Of a stretch of 64,000 nucleotides of DNA, positions 1 to 8,350 are shown piece by piece (the stretch's first letter is position 1; the number at the start of each line of letters is the position of its first letter). The stretch covers positions 1 to 64,000 of the forward strand of contig NZ_JACJQB010000009.1 of assembly GCF_014696385.1 (NCBI RefSeq). Reading direction: 5' to 3'. A program made the translations under genes and the position numbers. Origin of the DNA: Pseudanabaena mucicola FACHB-723. GTDB lineage: Bacteria > Cyanobacteriota > Cyanobacteriia > Pseudanabaenales > Pseudanabaenaceae. The notes under the pieces are model-generated. The model worked only from the letters and a program-made list of their open reading frames with translations, did not search any database and had not been told where the DNA came from.

Positions 1-174
1 TGGACTGGAAAGCTACTTGTGATTTAACTCTTTCAGTTTTATTCCCTTCTGTCCTTTGGTTGAAACTTCTCAGGTATCTTCAAATTAGTGCCGATATTGC
101 TGCTCGTCATGGCTTTGAAATTATTCTCAAACCCATTCCCACTTAACTCTTTTAGGAATGGTGCAAGATCTCAG
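1..174 (+). mobile_element. Probable right end of an insertion sequence
   Basis: A reading frame runs in from the left edge and stops at 144-146. About 25 bases further on, around 155-174, lies gaatggtgcaagatctcag, exactly where the neighbouring minus-strand ATPase gene loses its homology (after its EAPGLT motif). A transposase stop codon followed shortly by a terminal repeat that interrupts a host gene is the usual layout of an IS end. The other end is outside the window, so the terminal inverted repeat and target duplication cannot be checked. The IS family was not recognised. Confidence 0.4.
3..146 (+). CDS. C-terminal fragment of a possible transposase
   Basis: An open frame from the window edge encodes the last 47 residues of a protein, ending in the sequence GFEIILKPIPT. 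I do not recognise a family from this tail alone. The idea that it is a transposase rests on position: the stop lies about 25 bases before the point where the adjacent ATPase gene is interrupted. It could instead be the end of an ordinary host gene. Confidence 0.35.
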   Translation, partial: DWKATCDLTLSVLFPSVLWLKLLRYLQISADIAARHGFEIILKPIPT

Positions 175-721
175 TTAGCCCTGGAGCTTCTAAGTCAGCA
201 TCAATGACCAAAATGGTGATAGGTTTATTGATTTCTCTTGCACGCTCTAATATTGCGAATAAATATGCTGCCAAGTGTGTTGTTCTGCCTACACCTCCTT
301 TAAAAGAATGAAAGGCAACCAGTGAAGGTGAATTTGTATATGGTTCTGGCAAAGGTAAGTTTTGAGATAAGCCTTTAGATTCATCAGAATCACCACCAAT
401 ATAAGCTATCTCTTCCCAAAAAGGACGGATAGGTGCTGTACTATCTTGATTTAGTCCTTCTACCAAAAACTCTACTGGTAAAACTGATTCACCAAGATCT
501 AACTGAATAAACTGGTTCTCACGTTGATACCATTCACTAAACCAGTCCTGTAATTTAGACTCCATTGTCAACTGGTTTTCGATACTAACCAAGCTAATTT
601 CTACAGCATCTGAGAAACAGTTGATTGAATTAACACCCTCTGGAAGTTGCTTTCCATAAGAGGTTTTTTTACGGATAACCCTTCTAATATCAAGCCAAGT
701 TAAGTATCTTAAAGCTCTCAT
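152..721 (-). pseudogene. Truncated MinD/ParA-type KGGVGRTT ATPase
   Basis: The product has an N-terminal region of about 135 residues of unknown function, then a deviant Walker A motif (FKGGVGRTT, about residues 139-147) and the Walker A' strand (VIDADLEAPGLT, near residue 175). Seven residues later the frame ends in ILHHS. Proteins with this KGGVGRTT signature normally continue with the remainder of the nucleotide-binding fold, so the Walker B region and everything after it are missing here. The break coincides with a probable IS end at 155-174. The start overlaps the stop of the upstream small gene by four bases (ATGA), which indicates translational coupling. Long ATPases of this kind occur in several predicted biological-conflict gene clusters; such a role here is inference. 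Confidence 0.75.
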
Positions 722-1026
722 GAACTTAATTCTCCTTTAATCCAAGTAGAAATTTTAAGCAAATGTTTTTCTAAATCTTCGTCAGTTAATTTGACTAAGC
801 CACCATTCTGATTGCGTGTATTTTGAGCTTCTCCTCCATAACGCCACATTTGGTTGATTTCACCAGAAGTTAAATTTCTATTTTGTTGGGAGCCTTTCAT
901 GCTAATTGAACTAGGTAATTTCAAACTATGACCAGCTTTTAAGGCATCTAGAAGTTTGTTAATATTATGGCTAGCTTCAATAATTTGATAACAAACATCT
1001 GTACAATTTGCAGACTCCCTTTTCAT
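718..1026 (-). CDS. Small hypothetical protein coupled to the KGGVGRTT ATPase
   Basis: The ORF encodes about 102 residues, soluble and rather polar, with no signal peptide or membrane segment and no family that I recognise. An upstream TTG at 1029 is possible, but the ATG at 1026 is the more natural start. No clear Shine-Dalgarno sequence precedes it, and an in-frame stop lies only seven codons upstream of the TTG. The final codons overlap the ATPase start by four bases, so the two genes form one translation unit and probably one functional pair. The 220 bases upstream (1030-1246) hold no gene I can support. Confidence 0.55.
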   Translation of the reverse strand: MKRESANCTDVCYQIIEASHNINKLLDALKAGHSLKLPSSISMKGSQQNRNLTSGEINQMWRYGGEAQNTRNQNGGLVKLTDEDLEKHLLKISTWIKGELSS

Positions 1027-1246
1027 CAAAGCAGTCTTTAAACCACATTAAATTGCATAAAACAGAAGTAGTCTATGTGCATTGGTTAATGGTTCTTGAG
1101 TAAGATTGTAGGCTTTTTCATAAGCTTGAAAGTTATTTCTCTAAGCTCTTTGCATTTCTCGGTCGGTGAAATGTACTGTCATAGATACTTTATTTCTATT
1201 TCATCACTATACATCATGGAAATCTTAGTTTTGTATGACGTATAGA

Positions 1247-1417
1247 TTATTTTTTATAACAGCAATGCTCTGACCACATCACACCAAACATCCCTAATTC
1301 GGCTTTGTTGGGTTCACGACCAAGGCGCTCGCAAATCATTTGATATTCATCAAGAGTCAAGCCTTCAGATTTGATCTCGGCTGGTGAAAATTTGGAGTTG
1401 GGAATATTGGCGGTCAT
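1247..1417 (-). pseudogene. purL: 5' fragment of purL (FGAM synthase)
   Basis: The 56-residue frame contains [19 protein letters not shown] and ends in [14 protein letters not shown]. This is the N-terminus of phosphoribosylformylglycinamidine synthase PurL, which normally continues for about 700 further residues from CCYK. The stop follows immediately after this point, in a run of A residues. The start chosen is the ATG at 1417; a TTG four codons upstream is less likely. purF and the rest of purL are absent. The fragment is therefore a rearrangement scar or a partial duplicate, and an intact purL should exist elsewhere because the enzyme is essential for purine synthesis. Confidence 0.85.
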
Positions 1418-1555
1418 GGATAAAGACAAATTTTGAGCTTGTAGCTCTCATCTTATCGCAACGCTGCGATATTATTTGGCGTTATTCCATCTGGATTAGA
1501 GGATTTAATATTGACGAATCCAATCTGTAACAAGGCAATTAATCAGATTTGTAAG

Positions 1556-2068
1556 CTATTTTGATTGCTTGATTCTCTCAATCAGCCGATCGCAATCAAT
1601 GGCAAAGAGTGACGGTCTATCGTCGGTGGGAAGAGTCATTGAGGTGATGAAGTCAACCTTCCATTGTTGGCTGTAGGTTTGTGGTAGGGGTACTAGTTGG
1701 TCTTGAGCAATTCTTTGTAGAGCAGGTTGGGAGTTACTGAGTATGCCAATTACACCTTTAGTTTGACTACTGGCTACGATTAAAGATGGCTTTGATGAGA
1801 CGACTGCCTTATTCACGACTAGTTGTGGGATCTCAGTAGTGTTGACTTTGACCTGTCCAAACAATAGTTTTCCTAGATCTATGACTGTCACAGGCTGTCC
1901 TGACAAGGTAAGTTTCGGGATATGTTTGGTGAGTGGAATGGCGCGATAAATAGATTCGATGGGTAAAACAAACCAGCCCAAACGGAGGCGAAAGGCGACG
2001 TATTGTTGAGCAATATCAGGTCGAGATGCGGAAAGGCGTTGCGATCGCAAAGAGGATATGGCTGGCAT
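1556..2068 (-). CDS. CheW-like coupling protein, second in the operon
   Basis: The 170-residue product carries one CheW-type SH3-like domain: the strand QYVAFRLRLGWFVLPIESIYRAI, the segment VTVIDLGKLLFG, and a C-terminal ALQR/DRPSLFAIDCDRL block. CheW proteins link chemoreceptors to the CheA kinase at the inner face of the membrane. It is the last gene of the Pil/Tax-like operon, starting six bases after the CheA stop, and is the second CheW there (the other is at 6917-7405). The relatively long middle insertion (residues about 70-110) distinguishes it from a minimal CheW. It may serve as an alternative adaptor; the precise role is inferred from context. Confidence 0.8.
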   Translation of the reverse strand: MPAISSLRSQRLSASRPDIAQQYVAFRLRLGWFVLPIESIYRAIPLTKHIPKLTLSGQPVTVIDLGKLLFGQVKVNTTEIPQLVVNKAVVSSKPSLIVASSQTKGVIGILSNSQPALQRIAQDQLVPLPQTYSQQWKVDFITSMTLPTDDRPSLFAIDCDRLIERIKQSK

Positions 2069-2074
2069 AACTAA

Positions 2075-4990
2075 TTAGGAAATAGTGGAATATCTGGATA
2101 CGAGTTTAGATAAGGTTTGCAGCAGCTCATTGTCTTTGAAGGGTTTTGCAAAATAGGCAGACGCACCGAGGCGCATTGCTAAATCTCGATGTTTTGTGCC
2201 ACTGCGAGAGGTGAGCATGACGACGGGAATATTTTTGCAATATTGATCATGGCGCGACTGGGCTAAGAATCCAAATCCATCGAGACGGGGCATTTCAATA
2301 TCACAGATCACAGCACTGATTGGGGAACTAATTGGCAAAGTTGATAATTTCTGTAATTTTTCCATCGCCTCTAGTCCATCCTTTGCCTGTTCAACGCGAT
2401 AGCCAGCTTTTTCTAGGGTCATTGCCAAAAATCGGCGGACGTTGATCGAGTCATCAACGACCATGATCGTTGTGCGTTGATCGGTTCTTGCGGATGGCAG
2501 GGTGAGGGGATGGCTAGGTTTGCGATCGCAATCATTAATTGCCCAAGCGATCAGGCTGTCAATATCTACAAGTGGTGCCAGCTTGCCACCACCCAAAATT
2601 GCACAGCCCATAAATCCTGTCGGCATAGGAATTGCACTCTGGACTCCGCGAATAGTGACTTCTTGCTCACCCCAATATCGATTGACTTGTAAAGCAAAGG
2701 GAGCATTGTTTTTTGCCACAATCAGGATTAATGGCTCGTCAACAATCGGTCGATTTTCAGTTTCATTCTGAAATTGAGGGCGCGAAAAATGGAGGCGATC
2801 GCTCAGCTTAATTAAGGGGACCGAATATCCCTGCCAGTCCAATACTTCCTGATTAGCAACCGTATAAATAGAAGTCTCTTTGACTAAAATAATTTCTTCG
2901 ACGGCACTGGTGAGAATTGCCATTTGCAAGCCATTACTCTCCACTAAAAGTACCCTAGCAATTGAGAGAGACACAGGAACAGTTAGAGTAAAAGTTGTAC
3001 CTTTACCCGCATCGGTGGCAACATTTACGCTGCCGCCAATAATCTGCAAATTAGAGCGGACTACATCCATACCCACACCTCGCCCTGAGAGATCGGTGAC
3101 CCGATCGGCGGTACTAAACCCTGCTTCAAAAATGAGATCGAGTAACTCCGACTCTGCGGAATTAGCAAGATCACTCTCACTGATGCCCATCTGTAAAGCG
3201 CGATCGCGTAATTTCTGTAAATCAATCCCATTACCATCATCACTGACGGTAATAACGGTCTGATTGCCGCGATATCCTGCGAAGATTTCAATTTTGCCCT
3301 TGGCTGGTTTACCCTTGGCAATACGTTCTTCGGGAGATTCAATGCCATGATCAAAGGCGTTGCGAATTAGGTGCAAGAGTGGATCTTCTAAAAATTCTAA
3401 AACTGAGCGTTCTACTAGGGTAGAACTACCTCGCAAAATCAGTTCCACCTGCTTACCATGGGCTAATGATAAATCTCTGAGTAGACGCGGAAACCGACTA
3501 GTTACTTCACTAAGCATCCGCATTCTTGCCTGCTCGATCGCAGTTTGCATCTGGCGCGAGGCTCGACCTAGTTCCCTTTCATTTCCTTCCGTATCAGTTA
3601 AAGCAGTTTCCAGATCGCTTGAGACTTCCTGCAATTGCACAACGCTATCCATGATTTCCCGTGAGATGACATGCAACTCGCTATAGGAGTCCATTTCTAA
3701 GAGGTCAAAGAGACTGGTATAGGCAAGTAATGGCTCAGGATGATACGGGGGATTTGCAGCAATACCATTTTCACTAATTGCCGCATTGACGGTCATAAAC
3801 GAAGCCGATGAAGTTGCCACCCGATCATAGGCTGAGCGCAGTTGTGCGTTAGATTGCTCCAGACCATGCATTCTTGTATTTAAAAGCTGAATCAGATCGC
3901 GCATCCGCTTGAGCTGTAAACGTAAGCCACTGCGTTCAGCATTCAACTCACCAAAGCGATCGCTGAGAGCTTCGAGTTGACGACTCGGAATACGGATGGT
4001 GGTTTCTAGATTTGTTTCTGAATGTTGAGGAATTTCCATTTCCCCAGTTCTAGTATTGACATCTGTAAATACTGTCAAGTCGAGCAGCGATTGATCCAGA
4101 CTAATGACTTCATCTTCATGGATGAGACCGTACTCTATTCCTTCTTGGGGAATATCCTCAAGACTTGGAGAGGCAAGCGGAACAGTGGAGGCGATTGATG
4201 GGTTTTTCTGACTAAATTCGATGAGATGCTTGGGCAAAATCTCAAACTGACCAACCAATACTAGCGCTTGAGATTGTCGCCATGCGGCGAGGGCAGCAGT
4301 CGCCACCTCCCGCAAATTGCGATCGCGATCGGCAAGGGCATCACTAATCTCTTCACAGAGTTGACTAAATGCTGGTAATTCCAACATTTCCCCTAAACAG
4401 CCAAATTCTTGACTGGTAAGTTCAAATTCTTCGCGGAGTAACTGTGAGGTGGGGTCATCCAGAACGCCAGTTAATCGCTGTAAGCAAGCATCTACCTCAG
4501 TGGCAAACATGAGGACACGCATATCCTGTCCTGCCTCTTCCGAAAGCAGACTAGCTTCATCCTGTGCCGATAGTTCGCCGAGAACCTCTTGCAAATATTG
4601 AAAGGGAGGATGAATCTGTGCTGCTAACCACTCTGCATTAGGGATTTTTCGCTGTTTATGGATATTGGCAACCTTACCCATATTATCGATCGCAGTCAGA
4701 AATGAACTTTCAATTTCTGGGGTGATTTTAGTTTGCTTATTGGCCTGTAAGATTTTAAAAAAGTCTTCGAGACGGTGAGCAAGTTCACTTAAAGCCTCAA
4801 AACCCATCATCGCTGCGCCACCCTTCATGGAATGGGCAGCCCGTAAAATTTTGTCAATCGCCGATCGCGACAAATTGCGATCGCAAACGCCTAAGATCTC
4901 CGATTCAATATCAGCCAGAAAATCTCTAACTTCATCAAGGAATAATAATCGTACTGCCCATTCGCGATCGGTTAATGTATCGATTGCCAT
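2075..4990 (-). CDS. CheA-type hybrid histidine kinase (PilL/TaxAY-like)
   Basis: This 971-residue hybrid kinase is complete. It has an N-terminal Hpt domain with the phosphoacceptor His53 in AAHSMKGG, a helical dimerisation region, a HATPase domain with N box (HLIRNAFDHGIE, about 540), G1 (DDGNGID) and G2 (GRGVGMD, about 637), a CheW-like domain (about 690-835), and a C-terminal receiver with VVDDS, the phosphoacceptor Asp897 in CDIEMP, and the conserved Thr and Lys (MLTS, AKPF). In cyanobacteria such kinases receive signals from receptors and control type IV pilus motility or phototaxis. The gene lies between the chemoreceptor and a second CheW, 63 bases after the former. All catalytic motifs are intact, in contrast to the second CheA-like protein at 24051. 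Confidence 0.93.
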   Translation of the reverse strand: MAIDTLTDREWAVRLLFLDEVRDFLADIESEILGVCDRNLSRSAIDKILRAAHSMKGGAAMMGFEALSELAHRLEDFFKILQANKQTKITPEIESSFLTAIDNMGKVANIHKQRKIPNAEWLAAQIHPPFQYLQEVLGELSAQDEASLLSEEAGQDMRVLMFATEVDACLQRLTGVLDDPTSQLLREEFELTSQEFGCLGEMLELPAFSQLCEEISDALADRDRNLREVATAALAAWRQSQALVLVGQFEILPKHLIEFSQKNPSIASTVPLASPSLEDIPQEGIEYGLIHEDEVISLDQSLLDLTVFTDVNTRTGEMEIPQHSETNLETTIRIPSRQLEALSDRFGELNAERSGLRLQLKRMRDLIQLLNTRMHGLEQSNAQLRSAYDRVATSSASFMTVNAAISENGIAANPPYHPEPLLAYTSLFDLLEMDSYSELHVISREIMDSVVQLQEVSSDLETALTDTEGNERELGRASRQMQTAIEQARMRMLSEVTSRFPRLLRDLSLAHGKQVELILRGSSTLVERSVLEFLEDPLLHLIRNAFDHGIESPEERIAKGKPAKGKIEIFAGYRGNQTVITVSDDGNGIDLQKLRDRALQMGISESDLANSAESELLDLIFEAGFSTADRVTDLSGRGVGMDVVRSNLQIIGGSVNVATDAGKGTTFTLTVPVSLSIARVLLVESNGLQMAILTSAVEEIILVKETSIYTVANQEVLDWQGYSVPLIKLSDRLHFSRPQFQNETENRPIVDEPLILIVAKNNAPFALQVNRYWGEQEVTIRGVQSAIPMPTGFMGCAILGGGKLAPLVDIDSLIAWAINDCDRKPSHPLTLPSARTDQRTTIMVVDDSINVRRFLAMTLEKAGYRVEQAKDGLEAMEKLQKLSTLPISSPISAVICDIEMPRLDGFGFLAQSRHDQYCKNIPVVMLTSRSGTKHRDLAMRLGASAYFAKPFKDNELLQTLSKLVSRYSTIS

Positions 4991-5053
4991 ATCGACCTCT
5001 ACTAAATTTTTAAATTATTTAGCAAGACTTTGACAAAGCCAAAGTCTTGTAAA

Positions 5054-6862
5054 TTATGCCGCATCGACTTTAAAGGTTTCCACTGATGATTGCAGCTTAC
5101 TGGCGACGTTGGCGGTTTCTTGAAGTGCGATCGCAACTTCTCGTGAAGTTGCGGACGACTTTTGCGATTGATTAGAGATAGTTTCCATAACCTGCTTCAC
5201 AGATTGGGAAGTTTGTACCTGCGAAGTTGTAGCGCTCGAAATCCCCTGAAATAACTCATTTACCCTACGGGCTACTTCCACAATTTGACGCAAACTCTTC
5301 CGCGCATCTTCAACCTTGTTTGTACCTTCAACAACCTGTAAAGTGCTAGATTCCATCGATTCCACCACCTCACTAGTTTCTTGTTGAATGCTTTCCACAA
5401 TCCGCGCAATTTCTTTAGTTGCCGTGGCTGACTGTGCTGCCAATGCCCCGACCTCTTCGGCAACCACCGCAAATCCACGACCCTCTTCCCCTGCCCGTGC
5501 CGCCTCAATACTGGCGTTTACAGCAAGCATGTTAGTTTTCAAAGCAATCTGGTCGATCAGGACAACCACCTTAGAAATTTGTTGGGAAGCTTCACCAAGT
5601 CGTTTGACCTTTTTCGTCGTTTCGGCAACAGCTTGGCGTAGTTGCAAAATACTCGCCGCCGACTGCTCAATTGCCAAGCTACCTGTTTCCGCCGTTTCCG
5701 CCGCCTTGTTAGAAGCATCCGCCGCCTGTCTCGCATTGCTGGCAACCTGCTGAATGGATTCCGTCATCTGTTCTACAGACTGCAAAGCTTCGTCTAGTTG
5801 TTTTGCTTGCAGGGTGGCATCTTCGGCAAGCTCACGGATTGATTCATTGTTCGTATTTACCGACGTGTTTACCTGTAAAGTGGCTTCCTTTACCTGTGTC
5901 ACAACGTCCCGCAAACTTTCGACGATCGCATTAAAAAAGTCGGCAACAATGCCAATTTCACCCGCCGTAATTTGAGCGCGTACCGTCAAATCCCCTGAAA
6001 CTGCGCCTTCAACATCGCTTAGCAAAGTCAGCAATTCGCGTTGCAAGGCTTCACTGCGTTCTCTTTCCTGTTGAGTGGCTAATTGTTGTAATTCTAAGGT
6101 GGCAATATTTTGCTGCGATTGATCACGTTCTTTGAGGTAGTTCCGAATCAACTTCAAGGCAACTAAATAGACGGCAATGAGAGCAGGCAAACTCAAGATC
6201 GTGAAGCCCAAAGAAATAAATAGCCGTTGACTGAAAGCTTGCAATTGCTCTTCCGTATCTTTAGCAATGGTCTCAAGGGTTTTTGCAGAGCCATCAGCAT
6301 AAACTTTCTTGAGACGTTCGTACTCTGTGCCATTAAGAACTTGGGTAGCCTCATTGCGCTTGCCCTGACGCACTAGATCGAAGGATTTTTTCTCTAGTTC
6401 CACCAGTTTGTTGTTCGCATCATTTACCTCGGCGGAGGTGTTTTGATAGGCTTCAGGGGCAATTTTGGCTGATTCTTCAATTGCCTTGACTAGTTCAGGA
6501 TCATACTGTTGATAGCGTTTCTCCCACTTGGGATCACCTGTCGCTGCGCCCATCCGTGCCGACATGGTTAATACTTCATCAAGATGGACAATCTTGCCAG
6601 CTAGCTGTTCTAGTCGGAAGTTCTGTTCTGAAATTGACTTGAATCCACGATAGATATCGAATAAGTTCCATGAAGATAGTCCAAACACAACTAAGCCAAC
6701 GCCAACAAAGGAAGTTAACCCACGAATGAGCTTGGAGTCTTCAGCAGATTCGATCTTCTCAATATTAGGATTTACAACTGCTGATTCCTGTTGCAAGCTT
6801 GCGTCTGATTTGGCAACTTCAGTATTGTTCTTAGTTGTGATTACTTCGTCTTGAACTAGCAT
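5054..6862 (-). CDS. Methyl-accepting chemotaxis receptor (PilJ-like)
   Basis: The 602-residue receptor has a cytoplasmic N-terminal stretch of about 45 residues, a first membrane segment (about 48-70), an extracytoplasmic four-helix-type domain, a second membrane segment (about 211-237), a HAMP-like region, and a long signalling coiled coil whose hairpin tip (about 436-475) contains [20 protein letters not shown] followed by FAVVAEEV. It belongs to the MCP family and corresponds by position to PilJ in Pil/Tax3 clusters, where the receptor, CheW and CheA form the signalling array. The ligand is unknown. Clean gene borders, with 54 bases separating it from the upstream CheW, suggest co-transcription. 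Confidence 0.93.
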   Translation of the reverse strand: MLVQDEVITTKNNTEVAKSDASLQQESAVVNPNIEKIESAEDSKLIRGLTSFVGVGLVVFGLSSWNLFDIYRGFKSISEQNFRLEQLAGKIVHLDEVLTMSARMGAATGDPKWEKRYQQYDPELVKAIEESAKIAPEAYQNTSAEVNDANNKLVELEKKSFDLVRQGKRNEATQVLNGTEYERLKKVYADGSAKTLETIAKDTEEQLQAFSQRLFISLGFTILSLPALIAVYLVALKLIRNYLKERDQSQQNIATLELQQLATQQERERSEALQRELLTLLSDVEGAVSGDLTVRAQITAGEIGIVADFFNAIVESLRDVVTQVKEATLQVNTSVNTNNESIRELAEDATLQAKQLDEALQSVEQMTESIQQVASNARQAADASNKAAETAETGSLAIEQSAASILQLRQAVAETTKKVKRLGEASQQISKVVVLIDQIALKTNMLAVNASIEAARAGEEGRGFAVVAEEVGALAAQSATATKEIARIVESIQQETSEVVESMESSTLQVVEGTNKVEDARKSLRQIVEVARRVNELFQGISSATTSQVQTSQSVKQVMETISNQSQKSSATSREVAIALQETANVASKLQSSVETFKVDAA

Positions 6863-6916
6863 GGTTATCTACTCGTATTTACTAAGTGTATTTTGTGAGT
6901 GCTACTGATTATTTGA

Positions 6917-7405
6917 TTATCTAAAGTCAAGCTTTGCGATCGCAGATGCGTCTAATATGTAAATCTTTTGGTCATCATCGACCCACCCACGGAGAAAAGG
7001 GATCATTTCAGGTGGCAAACTATCACTAGTCGGTGAGCGAATATCGGCATCAATAATTCTTTTAACTCGACCAATGCGATAGGTTCCCAATCCTAAGAAC
7101 ATATTGCCAGTTTGCAAAATCGCGATATGTGTATCCGATATCGCCGTATCAACGGGACTAAATCCCAATAATTGCGGTAAATCTAGTACCCAAAACACAT
7201 TACTACGATGCTCAACTAGTCCAACCAAACAGGGATCAACATTGGGCATCTGCATAAATCTTTCCGCAGGTAACACCAAGGTTTCGCGGACAAACTTCAA
7301 TTGCAACGCCACGGTCGTATGACGATCTAGCTGCAAGGTCAGATAGGGCAACCCTGCAATAACCTGTGTTTGTTCTTCCTGTAATTCGATCGTCAAGTCC
7401 AGCAT
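6917..7405 (-). CDS. CheW-like coupling protein (PilI-like)
   Basis: The 162-residue product is a single CheW domain with the typical segments TTVALQLKFVRETLVLPAERFM, VDPCLVGLVEHRSNVFWVLDLPQLLGF and a C-terminal PFLRGWVDDDQKIYILD. It links the chemoreceptor to CheA. Its start lies only one base beyond the stop of the upstream CheY gene (7407), so translation is probably coupled. Position between CheY and the receptor matches PilI in the Pil/Tax3 gene order. The second CheW at 1556 is clearly diverged from it. Confidence 0.88.
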   Translation of the reverse strand: MLDLTIELQEEQTQVIAGLPYLTLQLDRHTTVALQLKFVRETLVLPAERFMQMPNVDPCLVGLVEHRSNVFWVLDLPQLLGFSPVDTAISDTHIAILQTGNMFLGLGTYRIGRVKRIIDADIRSPTSDSLPPEMIPFLRGWVDDDQKIYILDASAIAKLDFR

Positions 7406-7406
7406 C

Positions 7407-7772
7407 TCATCCTCCGAGATTTAGCGATCGCAGTGCTTGCAAGATATCCTCTTTGGTAAATGGCTTAGTGAGATATACATCGACACCCTGCTTCATCCCC
7501 CAAAGGCGATCAAGTTCTTGGTTCTTAGAAGTACAAGCAACGATTGGCACTTTTTTGGTAGCGATCTTTTTGATCGCTCGACACATCTCCAATCCACTCA
7601 TGCCCGGCATAACTAAATCCGTAATCACCACATGGGGACTAATTTGCATGAATTTATCCAAGCCTTCTGTGCCATTCGTCGCACTGACCACGTTATATCC
7701 GCCCTGCCGTAAGTAATCGCAGATCAACTCACGCTCTGAATTTGTATCTTCGACAACTAATACTGTAACCAA
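7407..7772 (-). CDS. Single-domain CheY response regulator (PilH-like), copy 2
   Basis: The 121-residue protein is a stand-alone receiver domain: acidic pair in VVEDT, phosphoacceptor Asp52 in VITDLVMPGMSG, Thr in VACTSKN and Lys in TKPF. It is closely similar over its whole length to the next gene upstream (7815-8174), sharing blocks such as CTSKNQELD and WGMKQG, so the two arose by tandem duplication. Such CheY proteins accept phosphate from CheA and act on the motility machinery or serve as phosphate sinks. It is separated by 42 bases from its twin and by one base from the CheW gene. Confidence 0.9.
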   Translation of the reverse strand: MVTVLVVEDTNSERELICDYLRQGGYNVVSATNGTEGLDKFMQISPHVVITDLVMPGMSGLEMCRAIKKIATKKVPIVACTSKNQELDRLWGMKQGVDVYLTKPFTKEDILQALRSLNLGG

Positions 7773-7814
7773 TATATTTCTCCTGCTTTAATGGTAAAAA
7801 CTGGCAAAACCTAT

Positions 7815-8174
7815 TTAAGCAACAGAACGGACTGCGCGTAAAATATCTTCGCGGGAAAATGGTTTGGTGATATATACATTAATTCCCTGCTTCATTCCCC
7901 ACAGCTTGTCTAGCTCTTGGTTCTTGGATGTACAGGCGACAATAGGAACATCTTTGGTTTCAGCGTTTTTCTTCAAGCTGCGACAAAGTTCTAATCCACT
8001 CATCCCTGGCATTACCAAGTCAGTAATCACAACATCTGGCTTTTTAGTTTCAATTTTTTTGAGCGCTTCTTGTCCATTGTTAGCACTAATTACTGTGTAG
8101 CCACCCTCTGATAAATAGCTAACAATCAAATCCTGCTCAGAAGCAGTATCTTCAACCACAAGAACTGTTGTCAT
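7815..8174 (-). CDS. Single-domain CheY response regulator, copy 1
   Basis: A 119-residue receiver domain with VVEDT, phosphoacceptor Asp52 in VITDLVMPGMSG, a Thr in VACTS and a Lys in TKPF. It is the tandem paralogue of 7407-7772, with the two proteins differing mainly in helices 1 and 2. In the Pil/Tax3 system of cyanobacteria one CheY of this type works together with the larger PATAN-domain regulator, which here is the next gene upstream. Which of the twins does so cannot be read from the sequence. The gap of 176 bases to the upstream gene leaves room for a separate promoter. Confidence 0.9.
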   Translation of the reverse strand: MTTVLVVEDTASEQDLIVSYLSEGGYTVISANNGQEALKKIETKKPDVVITDLVMPGMSGLELCRSLKKNAETKDVPIVACTSKNQELDKLWGMKQGINVYITKPFSREDILRAVRSVA

Positions 8175-8350
8175 AAAATTGTGCTAATCCTATTTTTGAT
8201 GTTGAGATGAATAAAAACTTTAGTGGTAAGGCTTTGTGTTTATTATCGAAACTGATTTCTTGAGCCAGATAATTCTTAATAAAATATGAAGAATTATTTC
8301 TAAAGATACCATAATTACATCACAAAGCCCTTGACAAGTTAGATCATAAA

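Noticed and set aside
2477-3686. Several plus-strand ORFs opposite CheA
   Set aside because: They are shadows of the long CheA frame and show no conserved motifs.
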